From assembly GCA_002721615.1 (NCBI GenBank), contig PBKW01000003.1, forward strand, positions 1 through 60,501: a stretch of DNA of 60,501 nucleotides, read 5' to 3'. The notes under the pieces were generated by a model. That model worked only from the letters and a program-made list of their open reading frames with translations. It searched no databases and had not been told where the DNA came from. Every line of letters starts with the position of its first letter. Position 1 is the first letter of the stretch. The translations under genes and the position numbers were made by a program. The stretch comes from Chloroflexota bacterium. Lineage in GTDB: Bacteria > Chloroflexota > Dehalococcoidia > Lucifugimonadales > Lucifugimonadaceae. Shown piece by piece: positions 27,342 through 36,014 of the stretch.

Positions 27342-28550
27342 TTAAAGCGATAACATTCTTTCTATAGCTTTATTAGCATTTTTCTTGACTTGTGGAGAAA
27401 CCTTGATGTGATTAATCAGCAAACCAGCCCTGATGCCATCTAAAACCCATAGCAAATATGCGGGGTGTATTCTATACATTGTTGCACATGGACAAACAAC
27501 AGGATCTAAACAAAATATTTTTTTATCTTTGTTATTCATTGCTAATCTATTCACAAGATTAATTTCTGTTCCAATAGCCCAAGTAGTTCCAGGAGATGCA
27601 TTACTTATTGTATCTACTATAAATTCAGTTGAACCTACATAATCAGAGTTATCCACAACTTCTGTAGTACACTCAGGGTGCACTATTATATTCGCATCAA
27701 AATCATTTCTAGCATTTTGAATTTGATCAGTGGTAAATCTAGTGTGAACAGAACAATGACCTTTCCAAAGTATTACTCTAGAATTTTTTATTTGATCTTT
27801 AGTTAAACCTCCCATTTTTTTAAATGGATCCCAAACTACCATTTCATCTAATCTAATACCTAAAGATTTTGCAGTGTTTCTTCCAAGATGTTGATCAGGT
27901 AAAAACAAAACTCGTTTAGCTCTTTTAAATGCCCATTTAAATGCTTTTTCTGCAGTACTTGATGTACATACTAATCCACCGTTTTGTCCACAAAGCGATT
28001 TTATATCAGCAGTAGAATTCATATAGGTAATAGGAATAATTTGATTTTTTTCTAATAAAGTTTCACTTAAATCATTCCATGCTTCCTGAACATCTTCTAT
28101 ATCAGCCATATCTGCCATAGAACATCCTGCTGCCATATTAGGTAAAATAACATTTTGATCATCTGCAGATAATATCTCTGCAGTTTCAGCCATGAAATGT
28201 ACTCCACAAAAAATTATATGTTTAGCTTTAGCTTGAGATGCTAGAACAGATAATTTATATGAGTCTCCTTGTACATCAGAATGCTTTATGACATCTTGCC
28301 TCTGGTAATGATGACCTAAAATAAATAATTGATCACCCAAAATACTCCGTGACTCCTTAATTCCTTGCTCTATTTCTTCAGAAGATAGTCTCAAATATCT
28401 TGTTGGAGCTTTTTGCCATCTCACACCAGATTGAAACTCTTCTTCTAAGGTCTTAGTTCTAAGATTTGATGATGTTTGACAAAATGCCATTTGTTCCAAT
28501 TCAGAAATAGGAATCACAGGATTTTTCTTTTTTAATTCTTTAATAGACAT
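27342..28550 (-). CDS. nadA: Quinolinate synthase A
   Basis: 4Fe-4S enzyme that condenses iminoaspartate with dihydroxyacetone phosphate to quinolinate. 402 residues, the long form with an extra N-terminal segment of about 60 residues, as in Bacillus-type enzymes. LGHHYQRQDVIKHSDVQGDS and CGVHFMAETAEIL come first. Candidate cluster Cys residues are in CGVHFMAE (or the nearby GCSMADM), GQNGGLVCTSS and LDPVVCPCATMYRIHP. Its start overlaps the miaB end by 11 bp. Confidence 0.96.
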   Translation of the reverse strand: MSIKELKKKNPVIPISELEQMAFCQTSSNLRTKTLEEEFQSGVRWQKAPTRYLRLSSEEIEQGIKESRSILGDQLFILGHHYQRQDVIKHSDVQGDSYKLSVLASQAKAKHIIFCGVHFMAETAEILSADDQNVILPNMAAGCSMADMADIEDVQEAWNDLSETLLEKNQIIPITYMNSTADIKSLCGQNGGLVCTSSTAEKAFKWAFKRAKRVLFLPDQHLGRNTAKSLGIRLDEMVVWDPFKKMGGLTKDQIKNSRVILWKGHCSVHTRFTTDQIQNARNDFDANIIVHPECTTEVVDNSDYVGSTEFIVDTISNASPGTTWAIGTEINLVNRLAMNNKDKKIFCLDPVVCPCATMYRIHPAYLLWVLDGIRAGLLINHIKVSPQVKKNANKAIERMLSL

Positions 28551-29883
28551 TTATAAAATCGCTTTGAATTTTTGAATCTATACTACCATACAATGACCAA
28601 GGAGTTGATTGTAATATTTTCACCATAATTAATTGTCCAATTATATTTTTATCTCCTTCTAAATACACCAATTTATCTAAACGAGATCTTCCAAAAAGTT
28701 TTCCATTTTTTTCACCTTCTACTAAAACTTCTAAATCTTGATCTTGAAATCTGAGATTATTTTCAGAGCATATTTTCTCTTGAAGACTTAAAATTACCTG
28801 TAATCTTCTTTTCTTCTCTTCAACAGAAATATTATCCTCATGTTTTCTAGAAGCAATTGTACCTGGTCTCTCAGAATATATGGATGCGTGAACTTTATCG
28901 AATCTAACTTTTTCCAATACTTCAACAGATTTGTAAAATTGAGATTCTGTTTCACTTGGAAATCCTATTATTAAATCAGTGGTCATAGAAACATTAGGAA
29001 TTGTTTCTCTAATAAGATTAATTTTGTCAAAATATTCTTCTCTAGAATACCCTCTTCTCATTACTTTTAATATTTCGTTATCCCCAGCTTGAAAAGGCAA
29101 ATTAATGCTTTCACAGACTTTAGGTAGATCTCTGATAGCCTCAATGATTTTTATTGACATATCATTCGGATGAGAAGTTAAAAATCTTATTCGTTCAAGT
29201 CCTTCTATTTCATGAATAGAATAGAACAAGTCAGCTAGATCAGATTGTGGGTTCAAATCATGGCCATATGAATCAACATTTTGCCCCAACAATGTTACTT
29301 CTTTTACTCCTCTATCAACCAATAATCGAGTTTCTTCAAAAATCTCTGAAATAGCCCTACTTTTTTCTCTTCCTCTTCTATAAGGAATAATACAAAAGGA
29401 ACAAAATTTGTCACAACCATGAATGATTGGAATAAAAGTGGTTACTTTAGGTTTATCTGGTATTAAGACAGGAGCACATCCAGAAATATCATTGTCTACA
29501 AATTGAGATACAGGTTCTAATATTTTTTCAAATTCTTGAGGACGAGCCCATGCATCAACATGAGGAAATCTTTGAGAAAGAGTCTTAGAAGTAGGTCCTA
29601 CCATACAACCCATAACTGCAACCACGATTTCTGGTTTCACTCGTTTAATCTTTTTTAATTTTCCTAATAACCCTGTGGCCGTATCTTCAGCAGATTGCCT
29701 AACAACGCATGTATTTAATACTATTACATCTGAAGATTCTAAATCATTATTTTCCTGTAAGCCTAATTCTTTTAATCCAGTAGCCAATCTCTCAGAATCA
29801 GATTTATTCATTTGGCATCCTACAGTCCAAATATGATAACTAAAATTAGATTTATTTTGTTTTTGTAAAATATTTGTTTCCAC
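28540..29883 (-). CDS. miaB: tRNA-2-methylthio-N6-dimethylallyladenosine synthase
   Basis: Radical SAM methylthiotransferase that adds the 2-methylthio group at A37 of tRNAs. 447 residues. The UPF0004 domain has the auxiliary-cluster Cys in TVGCQMNKSDSERL, LNTCVVRQSAED and VMGCMVG; the radical SAM motif is CDKFCSFCIIPYRRGRE (CxxxCxxC); a C-terminal TRAM domain ends the protein. It heads the miaB-nadA-nadC operon, linking two Fe-S enzymes. Distinction from MtaB or RimO rests on the IPYRRGREKSR block, which fits MiaB. Confidence 0.95.
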   Translation of the reverse strand: METNILQKQNKSNFSYHIWTVGCQMNKSDSERLATGLKELGLQENNDLESSDVIVLNTCVVRQSAEDTATGLLGKLKKIKRVKPEIVVAVMGCMVGPTSKTLSQRFPHVDAWARPQEFEKILEPVSQFVDNDISGCAPVLIPDKPKVTTFIPIIHGCDKFCSFCIIPYRRGREKSRAISEIFEETRLLVDRGVKEVTLLGQNVDSYGHDLNPQSDLADLFYSIHEIEGLERIRFLTSHPNDMSIKIIEAIRDLPKVCESINLPFQAGDNEILKVMRRGYSREEYFDKINLIRETIPNVSMTTDLIIGFPSETESQFYKSVEVLEKVRFDKVHASIYSERPGTIASRKHEDNISVEEKKRRLQVILSLQEKICSENNLRFQDQDLEVLVEGEKNGKLFGRSRLDKLVYLEGDKNIIGQLIMVKILQSTPWSLYGSIDSKIQSDFINVY

Positions 29884-29914
29884 GAATCAATTATATCAAT
29901 TTTTTCCTAAATTA

Positions 29915-30005
29915 TGGCGGAGAGTATGGGATTCGAACCCATGGTCGGATATAATCCGACATCGGTTTAGCAAACCGACGCACTAGGCCTCTATGCGAAC
30001 TCTCC
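29915..30005 (-). tRNA. tRNA-Ser(GCU)
   Basis: Read on the minus strand the cloverleaf has the 7-bp acceptor stem GGAGAGT/ACTCTCC, anticodon stem TCGGT/ACCGA with loop TTGCTAA (anticodon GCU, reading AGC/AGU), a long variable arm GTCGGATTATATCCGAC with a 6-bp stem as expected of a class II tRNA, and T-arm ATGGG-TTCGAAT-CCCAT. The discriminator is G and the CCA end is encoded (29915-29917). Confidence 0.97.
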
Positions 30006-30027
30006 ACGCAACTAAATTTAAGTTCAA

Positions 30028-30057
30028 ATTCTACTATTCATAGCATGTAGATGTCTA
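30028..30057 (-). promoter_or_regulatory. Probable promoter of tRNA-Ser(GCU)
   Basis: On the minus strand TAGACA (30057-30052), an 18-base spacer and TAGAAT (30033-30028); both hexamers match the sigma70 consensus at 5 of 6 positions. The expected transcription start is about 15 bases before the tRNA 5' end at 30005. Confidence 0.5.
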
Positions 30058-30136
30058 TCTTTTTAGGTTTAGTGTGAGGATTTTGTATTACTAGACGAAG
30101 AAATTCAACAATAAAAAAATTATTAAAAAGAAAAAA

Positions 30137-30823
30137 TCAATAAGATGTAATATTATCTTCTATCCATTCTTCACCTACATCATAAATTTCTTTTTTCCAT
30201 ATAGGAACAGTTTTCTTCAGTTCATCAATTAAATAATCTATCGATTGAATTGCTGGTTTTCTATGTTTTGAAGATATTCCTATTAACATACTTATTTCAC
30301 CAGGATAAAGTTTTCCTAATCTATGTAATAAAACAATTTTAGAAACATTCCACTTTCTATGAATAGATACGAATATTTTATTTATTTCATTTTTTGCCAT
30401 AGGAATTAAAGACTCATACTCTAAAGATATTACTGTTTTATTATCATGATTATTTCTTGTAACTCCATAAAAAAACACCACTGCCCCATCTTCATGAGAA
30501 AAAAAACTCTCAATTATTTGATCCTTGAGAATAACATTTTCATCAATAATTATTTGGTCATCAAATTCTAAATTTTCTTCGTTTCCACCACTTACAGGAG
30601 GAATCAAATAAATTTCCTCATATTTTTTAATAATATAATTTTTATCAACATATTTCATATCTATAGCTACCATACAATTATGGATACTAGTTAGATTAAA
30701 TTCACGCTCTAAAGTGGAAATTAATTGGGAAATCGTAGAACCATTTTGGACCTGAAAATCCAAAATTTTTTTACCAAAATTTTCCCTAATTGAAGCGAAA
30801 AAATAAATTTTTACATTGATCAT
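30137..30823 (-). CDS. Molybdopterin synthase, MoaD-MoaE fusion
   Basis: 228 residues with two domains. Residues 1-80 are MoaD (ubiquitin-like sulfur carrier) ending at the diagnostic IPPVSGG (Gly79-Gly80). Residues about 90-228 are MoaE: GAVVFFYGVTRNNH, the substrate block ISSKHRKPAIQS, and the catalytic PIWKKE with Lys210 and Lys211. MoaD normally needs a free C-terminal Gly-Gly for thiocarboxylation by MoeB and a persulfide donor, so this protein must be cut after Gly80 or work in a special way; the mycobacterial MoaX fusion is known to be cleaved there. No other molybdenum-cofactor gene is in the window. Divergent from rpsP. Confidence 0.93.
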   Translation of the reverse strand: MINVKIYFFASIRENFGKKILDFQVQNGSTISQLISTLEREFNLTSIHNCMVAIDMKYVDKNYIIKKYEEIYLIPPVSGGNEENLEFDDQIIIDENVILKDQIIESFFSHEDGAVVFFYGVTRNNHDNKTVISLEYESLIPMAKNEINKIFVSIHRKWNVSKIVLLHRLGKLYPGEISMLIGISSKHRKPAIQSIDYLIDELKKTVPIWKKEIYDVGEEWIEDNITSY

Positions 30824-30915
30824 ACAATCTTAAATAATGAGGATATAAAATTATTTATTTACAATAAAAATATTCAATATTGTATCATTTTATATAATTA
30901 CTAATAAACTATAAA

Positions 30916-30944
30916 TTGACATACTTTTATAGCGTCAATAGAAT
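30916..30944 (+). promoter_or_regulatory. Strong sigma70-type promoter of the rpsP operon
   Basis: TTGACA (30916-30921), a 17-base spacer and TAGAAT (30939-30944): perfect -35, optimal spacing, 5-of-6 -10. Transcription would start near 30951, giving a leader of about 25 bases before the rpsP ATG. It is the best promoter match in the window and fits a ribosomal protein operon. Confidence 0.75.
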
Positions 30945-30976
30945 CTAGTGGTCTAAAAACATTAATCAATAAAAAT

Positions 30977-31234
30977 ATGGTAAGAATCAGACTGAAAAGA
31001 ATTGGAACAAAAGGGAAACCTAAATATAGAGTAGTAATTGCAAATCAAAAAGCTGCCAGAAATGGTAAATTTATTGAAGAAGTAGGTACATATAACCCTT
31101 TGACTAATCCATCAACTATAAATCTAGATGAAGAAAAAATTATAAAATGGGTAAGCAACGGTGCACAACCATCTGAAGCTGTTCATAATCTCTTTAGACA
31201 ATCAGGCTTACTAGAAAAATTAAAATTACAATGA
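30977..31234 (+). CDS. rpsP: Small ribosomal subunit protein bS16
   Basis: 85 residues. MVRIRLKRIGTKGKPKYRVV and RNGKFIEEVGTYNPL are the bS16 signature, and the C-terminal half has the usual GAQPSEAVHNLF. It binds 16S rRNA and is needed for 30S assembly. First gene of rpsP-khpA-rimM-yebC-uvrB, 4-bp overlap (ATGA) with khpA. Confidence 0.97.
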   Translation: MVRIRLKRIGTKGKPKYRVVIANQKAARNGKFIEEVGTYNPLTNPSTINLDEEKIIKWVSNGAQPSEAVHNLFRQSGLLEKLKLQ

Positions 31235-31473
31235 TTGAAAAATCTGTCACTGAAATGGTGGAATATTTAGCAAAAGCTCTTTCAGAAAACCCAGAATTTG
31301 TGAGTATTGATGAAGAAGAAACAGAAGAGGGTATTACTCTAAAACTACAGCTTCATCCTGATGACAAGGGAAGAATAATAGGTAAAAATGGTCGAGTAGC
31401 CCAATCTATCAGATCATTAATTAGAGTAGGTTCTGTAAAAAGTGGCACTAAAATTCGCCTAAGAATAGACTAA
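31231..31473 (+). CDS. khpA: KhpA-type KH-domain RNA-binding protein
   Basis: 80 residues made of one KH domain. The RNA-binding loop is in DDKGRIIGKNGRVAQSIRSL, where GKNG is the GxxG motif. In many bacteria KhpA pairs with KhpB (Jag) and is always found just after rpsP, as here. It starts with ATG overlapping the rpsP stop. Confidence 0.92.
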   Translation: MIEKSVTEMVEYLAKALSENPEFVSIDEEETEEGITLKLQLHPDDKGRIIGKNGRVAQSIRSLIRVGSVKSGTKIRLRID

Positions 31474-31495
31474 TATTAAATTCATATTTTCAAAT

Positions 31496-31990
31496 ATGGA
31501 AGAAAAAGTTGAACTGGGAATAATCACTAAACCTTTTGGAATAAAAGGAGAAATGGTTATTAAACCTTTTGCAAATAATCCTATTCATTTAATTGATGCT
31601 CATAGAGTATGGATTGATGAAAAAATCTACGATCTATCAAATTATAGAAATGGTCAAAATAAAATAATTATAAAATTTAAAGACATAGACAACAAAGAAG
31701 ATGTTATCCCACTAAAAGGTAAAAAAGTCTCAATTCAAAGCAATTCATTAAAAAAACTAGAAGAAAATAATTATTATCATTATCAAATAATTGGATGTGC
31801 AGTAATAGACAAAAAGGCTGGAAATATTGGTACAGTGAGAGAAATTATAGAGACAGGAAGCAATGATGTATATGTTGTATCTAAAAATAAATCTGAATAT
31901 CTTATACCAGCTTCAAAAAAAATAATTTTAAAAATTGATTTAACTAAAAAAATAATTTTTGTAGACTTGCCTGAAAATTTATCACATTAG
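31496..31990 (+). CDS. rimM: Ribosome maturation factor RimM
   Basis: Assists 30S head assembly and binds uS19. 164 residues. The N-terminal RimM beta-barrel starts ELGIITKPFGIKGEMVIKPF, and the C-terminal PRC-barrel has YYHYQIIGCAVID and the IETGSNDVYVV and YLIPASKKIILKIDL blocks. In most bacteria trmD and rplS follow rimM; here yebC follows instead. Confidence 0.93.
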   Translation: MEEKVELGIITKPFGIKGEMVIKPFANNPIHLIDAHRVWIDEKIYDLSNYRNGQNKIIIKFKDIDNKEDVIPLKGKKVSIQSNSLKKLEENNYYHYQIIGCAVIDKKAGNIGTVREIIETGSNDVYVVSKNKSEYLIPASKKIILKIDLTKKIIFVDLPENLSH

Positions 31991-32021
31991 ATAATATATA
32001 GAATCATTAGGGGTTGAAAAT

Positions 32022-32783
32022 ATGTCAGGTCATTCAAAATGGAGCACTATTAAACATAAAAAAGGTGCTTTAGATGCTAAAAGAGGAAAATTATTCACAA
32101 AACTTTCAAAGGAAATCATAGTAGCAGCAAGAGATGGGGGAGGCGAATCTGAATCTAACTTCAAACTTAGGCTAGCAATTCAAAATGCTAAAGATGCTAA
32201 TATGCCTAATGAAAATATTGAAAGAAGTATAGCAAAAGGTTCAGGAAAAGAAACTGGAGGAAGCTCTTTAGAAGAAATCACTTATGAAGCTTATGGACCA
32301 GGTGGATCAGCATTACTTATTCAAGCTTTAACAGATAATAGAAATAGAACAGCAGCAGAAGTGAGATCTACGTTATCAAAAAATAGTGGTAATCTTGCTG
32401 AAACTGGTTCAGTTTCATGGGGTTTCGAAAGTAAAGGAACAATAAATATAGAGACTGATACAACTCTTACTGAAGAAACAGCTTTATCTGGAATAGATGA
32501 AGGAGCAGAGGATTTTGAAATAAATTCAGAAATTATTACTTTCTATACTTCATTAGAAAACTTTGAAGATTTAAGAAAAAATTTAACTAAAATGAACTCT
32601 GTAAAGCTTATAAATTCACAAATAGAGATGGTGCCAAAATCATCTCTAAGTTTAGAAATAAATACTTCTTTAAAAACTTTAAAATTAATGGAAAATCTTG
32701 AAGATTTAGATGACGTGCAAAAAGTTTTCACAAATATAGATATTACAGACGAAATTATTGAGTCATTTGAAAATGAAAATTGA
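32022..32783 (+). CDS. yebC: YebC/PmpR-family translation or transcription regulator
   Basis: 253 residues. MSGHSKWSTIKHKKGALDAK and RGKLFTKLSKEI open the protein, followed by NMPNENIERSIAKGSG, YGPGGSALLIQALTDNRNRT and NLAETGSVSWGFESKG. YebC proteins bind DNA and regulate transcription, and recent work on relatives also shows relief of ribosome stalling at prolines. Its ATG has AGGGG upstream. The TGA stop overlaps a TTG that could start uvrB. Confidence 0.95.
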   Translation: MSGHSKWSTIKHKKGALDAKRGKLFTKLSKEIIVAARDGGGESESNFKLRLAIQNAKDANMPNENIERSIAKGSGKETGGSSLEEITYEAYGPGGSALLIQALTDNRNRTAAEVRSTLSKNSGNLAETGSVSWGFESKGTINIETDTTLTEETALSGIDEGAEDFEINSEIITFYTSLENFEDLRKNLTKMNSVKLINSQIEMVPKSSLSLEINTSLKTLKLMENLEDLDDVQKVFTNIDITDEIIESFENEN

Positions 32784-32785
32784 AA

Positions 32786-34774
32786 ATGGAATTTGATAAT
32801 AACACTTCTCCATCTTTCACTTTGAATAAACAATACTCCCCTACTGGAGATCAACCAAAAGCTATATCTAATTTGATAGAAGGAACAAAAAAGGGATTTT
32901 CCAGGCAGACACTTCTAGGTGTAACAGGAAGCGGAAAAACTTTTACTATGGCCAATATTATTTCTTCAATGAAAAGGCCAGCATTAATTATCGCTCATAA
33001 CAAAACATTAGCAGCTCAATTAGCGACTGAATTTCAAGAGCTTTTACCAGAAATGCCCGTACATTTTTTTGTATCTTACTATGATTACTATCAACCTGAA
33101 GCTTATGTTCCTAGAACAGATACTTATATTGAAAAAGAAACTAGCATTAATGAGGAAATTGAAAGATTAAGACATGCATCAACCAGTTCACTTATTAAAG
33201 ACAAAAATGTTGTAATTGTTGCTTCAGTATCCTGTATATACGGACTCGGTGATCCTGAAGATTATTCAAACGTAAAAATTTCCTTAAAAATTCATGAAGA
33301 AAAAGGGCTAAAAAACTTAATTAGAAATCTTATTTCAGTACAGTATAAAAGAAATGATCTAGATTTAACTAGAGGAACATTTAGAGTTAGAGGTGATAAT
33401 TTAGAATTAATACCCTCTAATGAAGAATTGGCATTAAGGATTCAATTTTGGGGAGAAGAAATTGAAAAAATCAGTATGATTGATCCTTTTACAGGAGAAG
33501 TGATAAAAAATTTAACATCAGTAGAAATATTTCCTGCAACTCATTGGGTTACATCTGAAAAAAAATTAGAGAAAGCTTTAAGCAATATAGAAGAAGAATT
33601 AGACACACATTTGAAAATATTAAATTCTAATAACAAGTTATTAGAAGCTCAGAGATTACAACAAAGAACCATGTTTGATTTAGAATTATTAAAAGAAACT
33701 GGAGTTTGCCCTGGGATAGAAAATTACTCAAGACATATAAGTGGAAGATTTCCTGGAATGCCACCTCCGACATTAATTGATTATTTCCCTGATAATTTTT
33801 TAGTATTCATAGATGAATCTCATATCACATTGCCACAATTAAGAGGAATGTACAAAGGAGATTATTCCAGAAAAACAACTTTAGTAGAACATGGATTCAG
33901 GTTACCTTCAGCAATAGATAATAGACCCTTAAAATTTGAAGAATTTGAAGAAAGATTAAATCAAATAATCTTTGTATCAGCAACTCCAGGGGATTATGAA
34001 ATTGAAAATGAAGAAAATCGAGCTACTCAAATTATAAGACCTACAGGTTTACTAGACCCTACAGTAGAGGTACTTTCAAGTAAAAATCAAATAGATATTT
34101 TAATAGAATGGATACAAAAAACTATAAAAAGAAAAGAAAGAGTTTTAGTAACAACTCTTACTAAAAGAATGGCTGAAGAACTTTCTGATTATTTAATAGA
34201 AATGGGAATAAAAACTCATTATCTTCATTCTGAAATAGACACATTGGAAAGAACAAAAATTTTAACTGAACTAAGAAGTGGAGTCTTTGATGTAGTAGTA
34301 GGAATAAACCTACTAAGAGAAGGATTAGATTTACCTGAAGTAAGTTTAATAGCAATTATGGATGCAGACAAAGAAGGATATTTAAGAAGTTCTACTTCAC
34401 TTATTCAAACTATGGGGAGAGCGGCAAGACATATAAATGGTCATGTACTAATGTTTGCAGATAAAATTACTAAATCAATGAATTTAGCTATTAGTGAGAC
34501 TAAAAGAAGAAGAAATGTTCAAATGAAATACAATTTAGAGAATAATTTAAAACCTGAAAGTATTGTCAAAGAAATAAAAGATATTACTGAAAGAGTAAAA
34601 AACAATTCAAGCAATAAAAAACAAATCAATTATAATGATTTGAGTAATGAAGAAATAATAAAAATATCAAAAAAATTAGAAAAAGAAATGAAAACACTAG
34701 CTAAATCTATGGAATTTGAAAAAGCTGCCCTAATTCGTGATCAATTAATAGATTTAAGAAAATCTACAAAATGA
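32786..34774 (+). CDS. uvrB: Excinuclease ABC subunit B
   Basis: Damage verification helicase of nucleotide excision repair. 662 residues from ATG 32786; a TTG two codons upstream (32780) that overlaps the yebC stop is the alternative. Walker A GVTGSGKTFTMAN, the DNA-clamping beta-hairpin YYDYYQPEAYVPRTDTYIEK, DEXH-like FIDESHITLPQLRGM, motifs V-VI GINLLREGLDLPEVS and QTMGRAARH, and a C-terminal UVR motif (EKEMKTLAKSMEFEKAALIRD) for UvrC binding. No uvrA or uvrC is in the window. Confidence 0.97.
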   Translation: MEFDNNTSPSFTLNKQYSPTGDQPKAISNLIEGTKKGFSRQTLLGVTGSGKTFTMANIISSMKRPALIIAHNKTLAAQLATEFQELLPEMPVHFFVSYYDYYQPEAYVPRTDTYIEKETSINEEIERLRHASTSSLIKDKNVVIVASVSCIYGLGDPEDYSNVKISLKIHEEKGLKNLIRNLISVQYKRNDLDLTRGTFRVRGDNLELIPSNEELALRIQFWGEEIEKISMIDPFTGEVIKNLTSVEIFPATHWVTSEKKLEKALSNIEEELDTHLKILNSNNKLLEAQRLQQRTMFDLELLKETGVCPGIENYSRHISGRFPGMPPPTLIDYFPDNFLVFIDESHITLPQLRGMYKGDYSRKTTLVEHGFRLPSAIDNRPLKFEEFEERLNQIIFVSATPGDYEIENEENRATQIIRPTGLLDPTVEVLSSKNQIDILIEWIQKTIKRKERVLVTTLTKRMAEELSDYLIEMGIKTHYLHSEIDTLERTKILTELRSGVFDVVVGINLLREGLDLPEVSLIAIMDADKEGYLRSSTSLIQTMGRAARHINGHVLMFADKITKSMNLAISETKRRRNVQMKYNLENNLKPESIVKEIKDITERVKNNSSNKKQINYNDLSNEEIIKISKKLEKEMKTLAKSMEFEKAALIRDQLIDLRKSTK

Positions 34775-34787
34775 TAAAATTAATTTG

Positions 34788-34815
34788 TTGACATAAAATT
34801 TCAAGAACATAAAAT
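34788..34815 (+). promoter_or_regulatory. Sigma70-type promoter for the DUF59-mrp pair
   Basis: TTGACA (34788-34793), a 16-base spacer and TAAAAT (34810-34815). The -35 is perfect, the -10 is a 5-of-6 match and spacing is one short of optimal. Transcription would begin about 20 bases before the AGAGAGG-preceded ATG at 34842. Confidence 0.6.
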
Positions 34816-34841
34816 TAAATTTGATAATTAAGAGAGGAAAC

Positions 34842-35150
34842 ATGACTGATACGTTAACGAAAGAAAAAGTAATAGATGCATTAAAAGAAGTTTATGACCC
34901 AGAAATACCTGTAAATGTAGTGGATTTAGGGCTTATTTATGATGTAAATTTAGATGAAAGAGATGTTTCAGTGAATATGACTTTAACAGCTGCAGGATGT
35001 GGAATGGGTCCTTATATCGCACAGCAAGCTGAGTGGGCTATTTCAGAAATTGATGGCGTAGAAGATGTAAAAGTAGAATTGGTTTTTGATCCCCCTTGGA
35101 GCCCTGATAGAATTACTGATGATGGGAAAAAATTATTAGGCATAGATTAG
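34842..35150 (+). CDS. DUF59/MIP18-family Fe-S assembly factor, SufT-like
   Basis: 102 residues. KVIDALKEVYDPEIPVNVVD is the DUF59 signature, then LGLIYDVNL and the Cys-containing MTLTAAGCGMGPYIAQQ, and a C-terminal VELVFDPPWSPDRIT as in SufT/PaaD-type proteins. The open frame reaches back to TTG 34821, but ATG 34842 has AGAGAGG just upstream and is chosen. It lies 9 bp before an Mrp-type ATPase, the usual partner. Probable role: maturation of Fe-S proteins. Confidence 0.9.
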   Translation: MTDTLTKEKVIDALKEVYDPEIPVNVVDLGLIYDVNLDERDVSVNMTLTAAGCGMGPYIAQQAEWAISEIDGVEDVKVELVFDPPWSPDRITDDGKKLLGID

Positions 35151-35159
35151 TTATATCTT

Positions 35160-35969
35160 ATGACTTCTGAAAAGCAAAGATCTCCCCAAGAAGAAGCAAA
35201 ATTAAATCAAATAAGAGCTACCTTTCAAAAAAGAAAACAAATAGATGAATCTTTATCTAATATAAAACATAAAATTGGAGTATATAGTGGGAAAGGTGGT
35301 GTAGGGAAAACCACAGTATCTGTGAATCTAGCAGTAAGCTTGGCTAACAAAGGTTATAAAGTTGCTATTTTTGACGTTGATATCGATTGTCCTAATGTTA
35401 CAAATATCCTTCATCATAATTCTCCTCCTAGTTCTCCTAAAGAAGGAGTTTTTATTCCATCTTCCAGATTTGATGTAAAGGTTATGTCAATGGCTTTTTT
35501 CCATGAAAATGAAGAAGAGGCAACAATTTGGAGAGGACCTATGATAACTAATGCTATAAATCAGTTAGTATTAATGACTGAATGGGGTGAACTTGATTAT
35601 TTAATAGTTGATTTACCTCCTGGAACATCAGACGGACCCTTAACTGTACTACAGACTTTAAATCTTGACGGTTTCGTAATCGTAACTGCACCTCAAGATA
35701 TTTCAAAATTAGATGCAATCAGATCAATAAATATGATTAAAAAACTAAATCAAAAAGTTTTAGGAATTATAGAAAATTTTTCAGGAACTATATTTGGTTC
35801 TGGAGCAGGAAAAGAAATTTCAGAAAAATTCAATATCCCGATGATGGGAACTTTATCTCTTAATGCAGATTATAGGAGAGGAAATAAACCAACAGTATTA
35901 ACCAATACAACAGTAAAAGAAGAATACAATAAAATAATTGAACAATTATCTAAAGAATTAATCAATTAA
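35160..35969 (+). CDS. Mrp/ApbC-type P-loop ATPase lacking the CxxC motif
   Basis: 269 residues, MinD-like ATPase. The deviant Walker A is SGKGGVGKTT (43-52), followed by FDVDIDCPNV, Walker B LIVDLPPGTSDGPL (148-161) and TAPQDISKLDA. Mrp/ApbC/NBP35 proteins usually bind a bridging [4Fe-4S] cluster through a CxxC near the C-terminus before the IFGxGG motif. Here that region reads GIIENFSGTIFGSGAGKE with no cysteine; the only Cys in the protein is Cys77. It may therefore act in Fe-S trafficking without a cluster of its own or have another role. Paired with the SufT-like gene. Confidence 0.9.
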   Translation: MTSEKQRSPQEEAKLNQIRATFQKRKQIDESLSNIKHKIGVYSGKGGVGKTTVSVNLAVSLANKGYKVAIFDVDIDCPNVTNILHHNSPPSSPKEGVFIPSSRFDVKVMSMAFFHENEEEATIWRGPMITNAINQLVLMTEWGELDYLIVDLPPGTSDGPLTVLQTLNLDGFVIVTAPQDISKLDAIRSINMIKKLNQKVLGIIENFSGTIFGSGAGKEISEKFNIPMMGTLSLNADYRRGNKPTVLTNTTVKEEYNKIIEQLSKELIN

Positions 35970-36014
35970 ATAATTAATTTTCTCTTTTTTATACTTCATT
36001 AACCATTTTCACAG

